Shown here piece by piece: positions 9,058-16,933 of a DNA stretch of 64,000 nucleotides. Made by a program: the position numbers and the translations under genes. The notes below the pieces were generated by a model. It saw nothing but the letters and a program-made list of their open reading frames with translations. It searched no databases and had not been told where the DNA came from. The stretch is from JALZOC01 sp035758845 (GTDB lineage Bacteria > Acidobacteriota > Vicinamibacteria > Vicinamibacterales > 2-12-FULL-66-21): positions 3,730-67,729 of the forward strand of contig DASTVZ010000025.1 in assembly GCA_035758845.1 (NCBI GenBank). The letters run 5' to 3'. Numbering within the stretch: the stretch's first letter is position 1; every line of letters starts with the position of its first letter.

Positions 9058-9095
9058 TTCTTTTACCTTTTCCCTTTTCCCTTGTCCCTTGACTG
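9058..9095. repeat. CTTTTCCC pyrimidine stutter (family B)
   Basis: Tandem TTTTACC/CTTTTCCC/CTTGTCCC units immediately upstream of the PilT-like gene. The complementary purine form (AAAAGGG) occurs at 19512-19580. Confidence 0.65.
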
Positions 9096-9107
9096 CTTCT
9101 CGTTGCT

Positions 9108-9640
9108 TTATTCATCCCTCAACACCACCATCGGATCCACCCGCGTTGCGCGGCTGGCCGGTATGTAACAGGCAACCAGCGCGACAAAGGCGATGAAGGC
9201 CGCAACGCCCGTGAGAGTTGCCGGATCGGATGGGGTCACGTTGAACAGTTGCGTGCGAAGCAGCCGTGTCAACCAGAATGCGGCGGCAAGCCCGACCGCA
9301 CGTCCGACAGCTGTGAGCCGCCCATCGTCTTCAAGTAGTCCAGCGTTACGGTCTGGTAATGTGTCGAAGCGCGTAGATGAGGTCCTGTCGCATGGCGATG
9401 GCTTGGACGTCCGCCATCGCTGGAGGGTTTGCGTCGCTTCTGCCGTGACTGACACGGCCGCCGCAATCCCCACGGCTTCCAGATTCGACCGCGACGGCCG
9501 TACGACCACCCGAATGGGACGAACAGCGCCACGTTCGCAAGAAAATCACGCGGCCGATCCGCTGGATCTGTAAACGGAAGCGGATGTCCTCGATCCCACT
9601 GCGGGCGCGGAACGAACCCGCGCCAGGGAAAGCTCATCGC
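9108..9640 (-). pseudogene. Decayed VanZ-like plus FtsX/MacB-type permease locus
   Basis: Read on the minus strand this stretch holds three gene fragments in different frames. At about 9530-9640 is a VanZ-like piece (RPRDFLANVALFVPFGWSYG). At about 9350-9400 is a typical start of an ABC permease (MRQDLIYALRHITRP). At 9108-~9320 is the extreme C-terminus of an FtsX/MacB permease (AVGLAAAFWLTRLL, ACYIPASRATRVDPMVVLRDE). The central ~700 residues of the permease are missing, so this is an internally deleted, frameshifted relic. Fragment identities are by motif memory. Confidence 0.6.
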
Positions 9641-9734
9641 CAAAACGAGTGGGACCCACCAGACTCACAACGGTACGTCGTGCGCACGACTCATCGAATC
9701 AGGATCCAGCAAGGACAGCGCCGGGATCCGACGT

Positions 9735-10436
9735 CTATGGGGATCTATCCGATAGATTCTTCGGCGAGCGCTGGTTCAGCAGATCGACCAGCGGCTGCGC
9801 GCTCGTTGGCACGGGGATCGCCGCCCCACGGACGATATCGCGCGCGGTCATCTTCATGCCGTAGACGGCCGCGTTTCCGTCGGTGTCCTGGCGCAGCGTC
9901 GAACCCTCGAGCGACACGCCGGCAAAGAGCCCACGGGCTCGCGAGTAGGTGAGAATTTCCGCGCGCATGGCGATATCGGTCGATGCGCCCGCTGTTCTCC
10001 CCTTTGGCCCGGCAGCCGCCGATGCATCGCCCCCGAGCTTTACCTTGCTGCTCAGAATTGAATCCGCACCGCGATCGTTCATCACCAGCAGAACGTAGTC
10101 GGTCGCCTGTCCACCGAGTTGCAGACCGATGCTGCCCCCTTCGAGAATGACCATCGCCGGCGCGCCCCATGAGCCATCGAACGCTTGCCCGCCCCGGCAG
10201 TCCATGACGCCACGGCCATAACTGCCGCCTATTCCGACGGCAATCTTCTTCACCGAAGGAATGACGATCACGCACTCGGCTCGATCCAGCAGATCCTTCG
10301 GAATGCTGTCAGGCATCCCCATGATTTCCTTCAGCACGGTGGTGCTGTTTTCAATTCGGTCGATCTCCTTCTGCGCCAGCAGGGGCGTTCCCAATGACGT
10401 CGCGAGCAGGCACATGCCGAACAGCCGCTTCTTCAC
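9735..10436 (-). CDS. SYLF (Ysc84) lipid-binding domain exported protein
   Basis: 233 residues from the GTG at 10436, chosen because AGAGGA lies eight bases upstream and a signal peptide follows (KKRLFGMCLLATSLGTPLLAQ). The SYLF domain covers the rest: LDRAECVIVIPSVKKIAVGIGGSYGRGV, GSWGAPAMVILEGGSIGLQLGGQATDYVLLVMN, KVKLGGDASAAAGPKGR, YSRARGLFAGVSLEGS. The family binds phosphoinositides or membranes in eukaryotes; its bacterial role is unclear. Reading further upstream yields a false N-terminus that merely translates the CCACGGAAG repeat. Confidence 0.88.
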   Translation of the reverse strand: MKKRLFGMCLLATSLGTPLLAQKEIDRIENSTTVLKEIMGMPDSIPKDLLDRAECVIVIPSVKKIAVGIGGSYGRGVMDCRGGQAFDGSWGAPAMVILEGGSIGLQLGGQATDYVLLVMNDRGADSILSSKVKLGGDASAAAGPKGRTAGASTDIAMRAEILTYSRARGLFAGVSLEGSTLRQDTDGNAAVYGMKMTARDIVRGAAIPVPTSAQPLVDLLNQRSPKNLSDRSP

Positions 10437-10530
10437 TCGACCGATCCTCTGAGCTTCTGCATCAACATTCCGATTCACGCGCAATCCTCCTCCATCTACA
10501 TTAGACTGCTTTTGCATCACCTTGGTCGCG

Positions 10531-10655
10531 ACCACGGAAGAACACGGATTAACGGGCCACGGAAGACCGCGGAAGAACACGGAAGAACACGGATTAACCG
10601 GCCACGGAAGACCGCGGAAGAACACGGATTAACCGGACCACCGAAGAACACGGAC
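10531..10655. repeat. CCACGGAAGAACACGGATTAACC stutter (family C)
   Basis: Six to seven irregular units built from CCACGGAAG, ACCGCGGAAG, AACACGG and ATTAACCGG. It lies between the divergent SYLF and HAMP-SpoIIE genes. A shorter inverted copy (GTCCGTGCTCTTCCGTGGTC) occurs at 56143-56174. Unit lengths vary, so this is not a CRISPR array. Confidence 0.75.
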
Positions 10656-10670
10656 GGCTCGCGAACCGCG

Positions 10671-10707
10671 CATCTCGGATGCCGCACCCCGGATCCCGGA
10701 CAACGAC
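10671..10707. repeat. CCCCGGATCCCGGACAACG element (family E)
   Basis: One unit of the GGATCCCGGACAACG family, abutting the family C array. Other copies are at 24960-24990, 44474-44530 and 63405-63437. Confidence 0.55.
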
Positions 10708-10740
10708 AGATCATTAATCAGCAGGTATCAACCCCGATAA

Positions 10741-12798
10741 ATGTCACTCCGCACCCGACTCATTATCGCGTTCGTGTTGCTGTCCGTCGTGCCGCTTTCC
10801 GCGGTCACGTTCCTGTCGTACTTATCGTCCGTGCGCGCATTCGAGCAAGCCGCCCAACGAGAAGCAACTGAGAGCGCGATTGATGTCAGTCGCCGCATGG
10901 AAATGATCACCGCCGATCTGGCGCGACGCATGGATCGGTTGTTCGCGACGGGCACGTCGGCATCAGCCGGTTCTGCCGCTCCGGATCCGCAGATGGTTCG
11001 CCAGACCGTCGCGCCGCTGCTCGGCGAAACGGCGGCGCTGGTTGAGCGCGTGGAGTTCCATCCCGCTCCAGACGCGCCCGCGCCGCCGGCAGCTACGACA
11101 GACCCGAACAGCGTGCCAATTCCCATTCCGCCGCAGCGTGGGGGCGGAGGGCGCAGACGCGGCCAGTCTGGAGGCCCGCCACGCGTCCCAGGCGCGCCAA
11201 ACCCGCCAGGGATCGGAACTCCACCGGGACCGCCGCCTCCGGGATCGCAGGTCATCGTGATGGACATTCCGCGGATCGTCGCCGAGGCCACGCGCGCGGC
11301 ATCGGAAGCGGGCGCCGCGGCACTCGATCCGAAAGCCCGCGCAAAGATCGACAAACAGATCGAACAGCAGATCGAACAGCAGCTTGCGGCCAACGAGCAG
11401 AGTCTCAAAGCAATGGCCGCGGCGCTCAGCCGCGAAACCGCGGCACGTACGGCAGGACAACGACCTGCCATGGACGTGCAGGGCCGCAATATCGAGGTTG
11501 AGATTCAAAAGGACGGTCGCGTCATCGGTCATGCCAATGCGATGTTGAATCTCGATCGCATGCTGCGCGGCGTGCTTGGGTTCGCCCGCCGCGATCAAGG
11601 GGAGATTCCGTTCGCGATCGATCGACAGGGCGCACTCTACACTCCCGAGGCGTCAGACAAGACGCGGCTCGAGGCGCTCGGAGCGGAGCGTACGGCGACC
11701 GTCGCCGCGTCCGGGACGCCGCGCCGGAGCGGCGACTGGATCATCGTTGCGCGCCGCGCGCCAAGCGGAATTATTTTCGGCATCGCCCGACCGATCGGCG
11801 CCTCGCTTCGTGAAATCCAGCGGGTGGCGGTGCGCAATCTCGGCCTCGGGCTGCTCGTGATCGCACTGGCATTTGTCGGAATCATACCGATTTCGCACCG
11901 CATGACCCAGCATCTCGCCACGCTGACCAAAGGCGTCCATCAGCTTGCGAGCGGGGATTTCCAAACCCGCGTGCCAGTGCGATCGAAAGATGAATTCGGC
12001 GCGCTCGCCGGCGCTTTCAATCAGATGGCTGAAGATCTCGAACGTCACGAAGCCCTGGTGGTCCAGCAGGAGCGGCTTCGCAAGGAACTTGAATTGTCGC
12101 GTTTGATCCAGACCGAGATGCTTCCGCGAGGATCGCTGCGATCCGGCCCCGCAGAGATTAGCGGGGTCTCCATTCCCGCACGCGAAGTGGGCGGCGACTT
12201 TTTTAACTATTTCGTTCTGCCGGACGGCCGCCTGGCGCTTCTCGTTGGCGACGTGTCAGGCAAGGGCGTCAGCGCCGCCATCCTCATGGCCAACATTCAG
12301 GCGACGTTGCGCGCACGGCTGCCGCACGAAACAAATCTCGCCACGCTTGCCGATCGGCTGGATCGGGAGCTCGATCAGAACACGCCCGGTGGCGTGTACT
12401 TGACGCTGTTCCTCGGCATTCTCGAAACCGACGGACGATTGCTTCGCTATGTAAACGCCGGACACAACCCGCAATTTGTGTTACGCGGAGCAACCGGCAT
12501 TACTTCACTCGCATCGACCGGGATGCCGATCGCGCTCTATGCCGGCCATGGCTACAGCGAAGCTCGAATTGACCTTGCGCCTGGCGATCTCCTCTTCTTC
12601 TATACCGACGGTCTGGTCGAGACGGAAAACGAGCGGAACGAGATGTTCGGCGCGGAACGATTGCAGAGCATTCTCGGACACGAGCGGGCCGAAACTATCG
12701 ACATCATCCTTCACCAGGTCGAGAGGAGTGTGATGGCGTTCCGAGGCTCAGCCGAGCCTTTCGATGATGCGACGATGATGGCCCTCCGCATCAGTTGA
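10741..12798 (+). CDS. Membrane-bound HAMP-SpoIIE serine phosphatase with extracytoplasmic sensor region
   Basis: 685 residues. TM1 about 8-27, then a large periplasmic region including a proline/glycine-rich segment (about 105-175; PPQRGGGGRRRG, PPGPPPPG) and a Gln/Glu/Ala helical stretch. TM2 (LGLGLLVIALAFVGIIPI) lies near residue 370, followed by HAMP (RMTQHLATLTKGVHQLASGDFQTRVP) and a PP2C/SpoIIE phosphatase (EVGGDFFNYF, VGDVSGKGVSAAILMANIQA, NAGHNPQFVL, FYTDGLVET, DDATMMAL). It is a second RsbU-like phosphatase in the window and probably feeds a partner-switching sigma pathway. Confidence 0.9.
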   Translation: MSLRTRLIIAFVLLSVVPLSAVTFLSYLSSVRAFEQAAQREATESAIDVSRRMEMITADLARRMDRLFATGTSASAGSAAPDPQMVRQTVAPLLGETAALVERVEFHPAPDAPAPPAATTDPNSVPIPIPPQRGGGGRRRGQSGGPPRVPGAPNPPGIGTPPGPPPPGSQVIVMDIPRIVAEATRAASEAGAAALDPKARAKIDKQIEQQIEQQLAANEQSLKAMAAALSRETAARTAGQRPAMDVQGRNIEVEIQKDGRVIGHANAMLNLDRMLRGVLGFARRDQGEIPFAIDRQGALYTPEASDKTRLEALGAERTATVAASGTPRRSGDWIIVARRAPSGIIFGIARPIGASLREIQRVAVRNLGLGLLVIALAFVGIIPISHRMTQHLATLTKGVHQLASGDFQTRVPVRSKDEFGALAGAFNQMAEDLERHEALVVQQERLRKELELSRLIQTEMLPRGSLRSGPAEISGVSIPAREVGGDFFNYFVLPDGRLALLVGDVSGKGVSAAILMANIQATLRARLPHETNLATLADRLDRELDQNTPGGVYLTLFLGILETDGRLLRYVNAGHNPQFVLRGATGITSLASTGMPIALYAGHGYSEARIDLAPGDLLFFYTDGLVETENERNEMFGAERLQSILGHERAETIDIILHQVERSVMAFRGSAEPFDDATMMALRIS

Positions 12799-12881
12799 TG
12801 GCGGCTGAGTTTTCATCGCAACTCGAGCGATTCGACCTGGCAGAGCTTACGATTCGGGGTGGCATTAAATTCTTCTTCCGC

Positions 12882-12893
12882 TAGAATAGCGTC
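12882..12893 (+). promoter_or_regulatory. TAGAAT -10 placed six bases before GTG start
   Basis: TAGAAT at 12882-12887, six bases, GTG at 12894. A transcript starting seven bases after the -10 would begin at the start codon itself (leaderless). No Shine-Dalgarno is present. Confidence 0.45.
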
Positions 12894-13274
12894 GTGCGCC
12901 CCCGCGACACGGTGCTTATCGTCGAAGACGATCCTGACACTCGGCGCATGTACCGCGCGGCTCTCAGTCTCGCTGCCTTCGATGTGGTCGAAGCGCAGGA
13001 CGGCCTCGCAGCGCTGCACATTCTCGACCAGCGTCGCGCAGACATCGTCGTCCTCGATTTGATGTTGCCAACTGTCGACGGCCTCACCGTCCAGCAGGAA
13101 ATCGCGGCGCACGCCGGAACGCGCGATATCCCGATCCTCATTGTCACGGCCTCCACCCTGCCGCTCGACGACGTCAAGGTGCCGTGTATCATGAGGAAGC
13201 CTGTCTCGCCGGATGAACTCGTCGCGGCTGTGCGACGGTGCCTTGCCTCAGGCGCCTCCAGCGTCCACTCCTGA
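12894..13274 (+). CDS. Single-domain response regulator receiver protein
   Basis: 126 residues from the GTG at 12894. A complete receiver: VEDDPDTRR acidic pocket, D in IVVLDLMLPTVDG (about residue 51), VTAS, and KP in MRKPVSPDEL. There is no output domain, so it acts by protein contact or as a phosphate relay. It follows the HAMP-SpoIIE phosphatase by 95 bases but seems to have its own leaderless promoter. Confidence 0.88.
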   Translation: MRPRDTVLIVEDDPDTRRMYRAALSLAAFDVVEAQDGLAALHILDQRRADIVVLDLMLPTVDGLTVQQEIAAHAGTRDIPILIVTASTLPLDDVKVPCIMRKPVSPDELVAAVRRCLASGASSVHS

Positions 13275-13396
13275 CGGCGAGATCCAGCATTCACCAATCA
13301 ACAATCCGCATTTTCAGCAACCACCTTACGCGCTTGTAGACGGCCGCGTGCCGGACTAGACTGTGCCACCCCCGAAACCGATCGCAGGAGGATGGC

Positions 13397-13948
13397 ATGG
13401 CAAGTTTTGCGGAACGCATGACTGGTGCGATGAAAGCTGATGTACGGACGTTCGAGGAAATCGAAGCCGATCAGACGGCATTACCACAGGCCGTCGCGGT
13501 CATCGTGATCGCCGGGCTCGCGTCGCTCGTTGGCAACGTCTTCCGGGTAGGCATCGTCGCTGGGTTCATGTTCCTCATCGTCACTCTCTGCAGCTATGCA
13601 CTCTGGGCGCTCGTGGTCGTGCTTATTGGAACGAAGGTGATGCCTGAACCAACGACCAAGGCGGACTTCAACGAGGGCTTCCGCGTGATGGGCTTTACTG
13701 CAGCACCAGGCGTATTCAACGTCCTCGCGATCATTCCCTTCCTTGGACCGTTGATCTCCCTCGTGATCTGGCTCTGGATGATCGTCATCGGCGTCGTGGC
13801 GGTCCGGCAGGTGCTCGATTACAGCAATACGGGAAGAGCGATCATTGTCTGTCTGATCGCCGGCGTGATCTGCTGGATCGTCAGCGTCATGATTCTCACG
13901 CCACTGCTGGTTACCGGCTTCGTCGCTCGGAGCATGACCGGGTATTAG
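13397..13948 (+). CDS. Yip1-family integral membrane protein
   Basis: 183 residues with four to five hydrophobic segments (VAVIVIAGLASLVGNVF, GIVAGFMFLIVTLCSYALWALVVVLIG, VFNVLAIIPFLGPLISLVIWLWMIVIGVVAVRQ, AIIVCLIAGVICWIVSVMILTPLL). The FRVMGFTAAPGVFNVL motif and topology match the bacterial Yip1 domain. Function in bacteria is unknown. A strong Shine-Dalgarno (AGGAGG) is seven bases before the ATG. Confidence 0.8.
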   Translation: MASFAERMTGAMKADVRTFEEIEADQTALPQAVAVIVIAGLASLVGNVFRVGIVAGFMFLIVTLCSYALWALVVVLIGTKVMPEPTTKADFNEGFRVMGFTAAPGVFNVLAIIPFLGPLISLVIWLWMIVIGVVAVRQVLDYSNTGRAIIVCLIAGVICWIVSVMILTPLLVTGFVARSMTGY

Positions 13949-13952
13949 GTGC

Positions 13953-15023
13953 TTAACGTCTCGACGCGGACTGAGAGAGAAGCGCTTCAACCGCCTCGAC
14001 CTCGGACACACTGCCACCCCACATGCCGCGATTGAAGATGGAGCGAATAATCACGCTGCGGTTCGTGTGCGGGACGCGAGCCAGATTGTTCATGAACGGA
14101 AGGTAGCCGCCTTCCCGCTTGAGATAGAACTCCACGTTCGATGCGTAGAAGGCGGACAACGTCTCCCCCTTTTGCGCCATCGTCCGGCCGATATTCGCCA
14201 GCGCTGACGGACCGCTGAGGTTCCCGGTAACGGGGATGATGCGGTCTCGGCCTTGCAGTGACTTGACGAATTGAAACGCGTCTTCCGACGCCAGATAGTT
14301 TCCTTGCCGCCCAGTGCCGTCCGTCTCGACCAGCAGATCCTGGTACGTCGGGTAGTAACTCTGCGCCGGACGATTCAGGCTCTCGAACTTGAGTGCGAGA
14401 CCACTCGTGATAAACCGTCGATGGAAACGATCGATGGTCGCGAGGTCGTCCGCGGTCAGCGGCACACCGAATCCTTTAACAACGCGATCTACGCGTGCGC
14501 GAAGCGCATCGACCGACTTCAGTTCGGCAGATTGGTTGATGTAATCGGTGAGCCGCGCAATCGGAACATCGCGCCATGAATTCACGTCGGCAGGAACGGG
14601 CCGCCCAAACAGAAGCGCCAAGTATTCGATTCGCGTGTGCGCCTGCGCGAACAACGCCTTGAAGAGCAGATGCAACAGCAGATTGTCGCGGCGAATGTCG
14701 AGAATGAACGCAATCGATGGCTTGACGTGCGCGATATAAGAAAAATTCTGGTCCGGACCGACGCCAATGTACACGCCGCCGCGAACGGCGCGCTTTTCGA
14801 GTTCTGGCAAGACCTGGAGGTACGACCGTTCATTGGAGATGAGGTTGTCTGTATCGAAATATCCGCCAGGCTCCGAGAGAGACTGAATCTCGGCGGCGAA
14901 CGTCGTTCGCGCCTGCGGCTCCGGGAGGGTCGCGCGAACACCAACCAGGGCGGCGACAGCAACGAGGGCTATCGCGATTCGGAACACAGGATCGTCGTTT
15001 CGACGCCAAATTCGGTGAGTCAC
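13953..15023 (-). CDS. Membrane-anchored or exported methyltransferase-fold-like protein of unknown function
   Basis: 356 residues from the GTG at 15023 (GGAGG just upstream); longer starts would overlap the divergent gene's promoter. An N-terminal helix (about 12-29, PVFRIAIALVAVAALVGV) acts as a signal or anchor. The rest contains GGVYIGVGPDQNFSYIA and FILDIRRDNLLLHLLFKALF, which resemble nucleotide-cofactor motif I and an acidic motif II of a Rossmann methyltransferase, plus LASEDAFQFVKSL and VTGNLSGPSALANI. I recall similar uncharacterised proteins but not a verified function; catalytic status is inferred. Confidence 0.5.
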   Translation of the reverse strand: MTHRIWRRNDDPVFRIAIALVAVAALVGVRATLPEPQARTTFAAEIQSLSEPGGYFDTDNLISNERSYLQVLPELEKRAVRGGVYIGVGPDQNFSYIAHVKPSIAFILDIRRDNLLLHLLFKALFAQAHTRIEYLALLFGRPVPADVNSWRDVPIARLTDYINQSAELKSVDALRARVDRVVKGFGVPLTADDLATIDRFHRRFITSGLALKFESLNRPAQSYYPTYQDLLVETDGTGRQGNYLASEDAFQFVKSLQGRDRIIPVTGNLSGPSALANIGRTMAQKGETLSAFYASNVEFYLKREGGYLPFMNNLARVPHTNRSVIIRSIFNRGMWGGSVSEVEAVEALLSQSASRR

Positions 15024-15151
15024 TGGCCTCCGCCGGGCTGGTTCACGACAGTATAAGCCGTCCTTCTGCAATTGGTTAACAGGACTCCCTCGGTGGTATG
15101 CAACTTGCGCAATTGGAGCACGATCGCCCGATCTGTCCTGGAGGGGACGAC

Positions 15152-16024
15152 ATGCCTCGCACACGTTTGTTCTTCGGTCTTGCCGTTCTGGTCCTTGCCG
15201 GCGGGATCGCTGTGTTTGTGTCCGCGCAGGGACGTGGCAGTGGACCGAAGTCTACCCATACGACAACGGCGCCTAAGGCCACTGCTCCATCGCCGCGTAC
15301 GACTTCGAAGACGGCACCCGTCAAGCCGGCGAAGACGATGCAATCACCGATGAAGGCACAGCATCCTTCACCGGCGACCGCTGCAGCAAACACGCACACG
15401 TCGAAACCAGCACCAGCGAATAGTGCGTCAGCGACGCAGCCGAAATCGTCACCGGCGAAAATTCAGAAAGCGGAAACGGCTCCGGCACCGACCAAACCGG
15501 CTAAGTCGGATAAGGCTGCTGACACGAAGCTCGCGAGGGGCGATAAGCCTGCCAAGAGCACGAAGACCACCGCCGCGACGTCGACAAAGACGACGACCGG
15601 GACGCCCACGGCAACGACGACAGAGCTGACGGCAGTACAGCAGAAGTTGAAGCAGAACACGAACCTGGCTGCCAAAGTCGCGACGCGGCTGCCGCAGGGC
15701 ACCGACGTGATTAGTGCAGCGGCGGGATTCAACAACCTCGGCCAGTTTGTCGCGGCAGCGAACGTGTCGCAGAACCTTCAGATCTCGTTCACCGAACTGA
15801 AAGCCAAGATGATGACCGGAATGAGCCTCGGCCAGGCGATTCAGGCGGTCCGCCCGTTGACGGCGAGCCCGACCGTCGAAGCGCAGCGCGCCGAGTATGA
15901 CGCTCGCGGCATGATTTACGAGAGCGATCAGGCAACCCCGTCGACGACGGCCACGTCCCCCTCCACGACGTCGGTGTCGACCCCGGTGAAATCGAAAGCA
16001 AAAGCAAAGAGCTCGGCGCAGTGA
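15152..16024 (+). CDS. Exported low-complexity Thr/Ala/Lys/Pro-rich protein
   Basis: 290 residues from the ATG at 15152 (GGAGG seven to nine bases upstream). Signal peptide 1-~26 (FFGLAVLVLAGGIAVFVSAQ). Residues ~28-165 are almost only T, A, K, P and S, a flexible basic linker. A folded C-terminal section follows (about 168-265; LKQNTNLAAKVATRLPQGTDVISAAAGFNNLGQFVAAANVS..., FTELKAKMMTGMSLGQAIQAV), then another TSP/K tail. The folded part looks like a small helical domain that could bind DNA, peptidoglycan or a partner. It overlaps the next gene by GTGA. Confidence 0.7.
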   Translation: MPRTRLFFGLAVLVLAGGIAVFVSAQGRGSGPKSTHTTTAPKATAPSPRTTSKTAPVKPAKTMQSPMKAQHPSPATAAANTHTSKPAPANSASATQPKSSPAKIQKAETAPAPTKPAKSDKAADTKLARGDKPAKSTKTTAATSTKTTTGTPTATTTELTAVQQKLKQNTNLAAKVATRLPQGTDVISAAAGFNNLGQFVAAANVSQNLQISFTELKAKMMTGMSLGQAIQAVRPLTASPTVEAQRAEYDARGMIYESDQATPSTTATSPSTTSVSTPVKSKAKAKSSAQ

Positions 16025-16908
16025 TCGCCCGCGCAACTCTCTTCGTCGCCTGCCTCGGTGCGTCCGTGGTGCCCGTGACCGCTCAAGGGAACGGTCATGG
16101 GCACGCGTACGGCCACTTGAAATCAACCGCACCGACCCCATCGAGCGGAGGGGTGTCACAGGTCCAGCCAGCAGTCTCGGGCGGCGTTCGCAATTTCGGT
16201 TCGTGGCTGGATGACGCGTCGCTCATGACGCCCGGCAGCGGCTCGCTGACAATGTCGATGGCGTGGTTCCGTTCATCCGCCTATCACGAGTTCGATGCCC
16301 CTATCGGCGACGGCGCCATCGGTCTCACCTCGAAGGTTCAGTTTGGATTCAGCGTGCCGTATTACCACGTCAGCGCACCCGGAGGACCGGTCGTTCGTGG
16401 AATCGGCGATCTCTATCTGACTTCGAAGGTTCAACTTCGCGAGCCGAATGTTCAACACGGCGGATTCGGCGTCGCAGTCGTACCAATCGTGACGGTGCTG
16501 AGCGGCGAAGCGGATATCGAGAGGCGACGCGTCAGCTGGGCCGCGCCGGTCGCACTGGAACTTCAGCGTGACGGATGGCGAGTGTTCGGCACGGCAGGCT
16601 ATTTCTCGCAAGGATCGGTCTTCGCAAGCGGAGCGGTTGAAGTTTCGATTTCACAGCGGCTGACGATCAGCGGTACGTTGACACAATCCCATTCGACAAT
16701 CGATGACCCTCCCGACATGACCCTCGTGCTGAGCCGAACGCGCACCGATGTGGGCGGAGGCGCGGCGTGGATGATTCGTCCGGGCGTCGCATGCTTCGGC
16801 AGCATCGGCCGCACGATTTCGCAGCAGGACGCGAACGCAGCCAGCCTGGTTCTAAGCGGCGGCGTCTCGTTCAGTTTCGACGCGTGGCATTCGGGAGTGA
16901 GGAGGTAG
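16021..16908 (+). CDS. Outer-membrane beta-barrel-like protein
   Basis: 295 residues from the GTG at 16021, overlapping the preceding stop by four bases. Signal peptide ending VPVTAQ, a His/Gly-rich segment (GNGHGHAYGH), then alternating amphipathic strands through to the C-terminus (LTMSMAWFRSSAYHEFDAP, VQFGFSVPYYHVS, LYLTSKVQL, LVLSGGVSFSFDAW), consistent with a 10-12 strand barrel. The tight coupling to the exported low-complexity protein suggests that the two act together at the outer membrane. Confidence 0.65.
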   Translation: MIARATLFVACLGASVVPVTAQGNGHGHAYGHLKSTAPTPSSGGVSQVQPAVSGGVRNFGSWLDDASLMTPGSGSLTMSMAWFRSSAYHEFDAPIGDGAIGLTSKVQFGFSVPYYHVSAPGGPVVRGIGDLYLTSKVQLREPNVQHGGFGVAVVPIVTVLSGEADIERRRVSWAAPVALELQRDGWRVFGTAGYFSQGSVFASGAVEVSISQRLTISGTLTQSHSTIDDPPDMTLVLSRTRTDVGGGAAWMIRPGVACFGSIGRTISQQDANAASLVLSGGVSFSFDAWHSGVRR

Positions 16909-16912
16909 CTGA

Positions 16913-16930
16913 CGGGGTCTAAAGACCCCG
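16913..16930. repeat. CGGGGTCTAAAGACCCCG palindrome (family I)
   Basis: Perfect 18-base palindrome between two convergent genes. It could act as a bidirectional transcription stop but has no T tract on either side. Confidence 0.6.
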
Positions 16931-16933
16931 CGA

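Noticed and set aside
10531..10655. CRISPR-like array from the CCACGGAAG / AACACGG units
   Set aside because: Units vary from 9 to 30 bases without conserved-length spacers, and no cas gene is nearby; it is a stutter repeat.
13481..14017. Charged 178-residue antisense frame to the Yip1 gene
   Set aside because: Composition of D, H and R is a shadow of membrane codons on the other strand; the Yip1 gene has an RBS and motif support.
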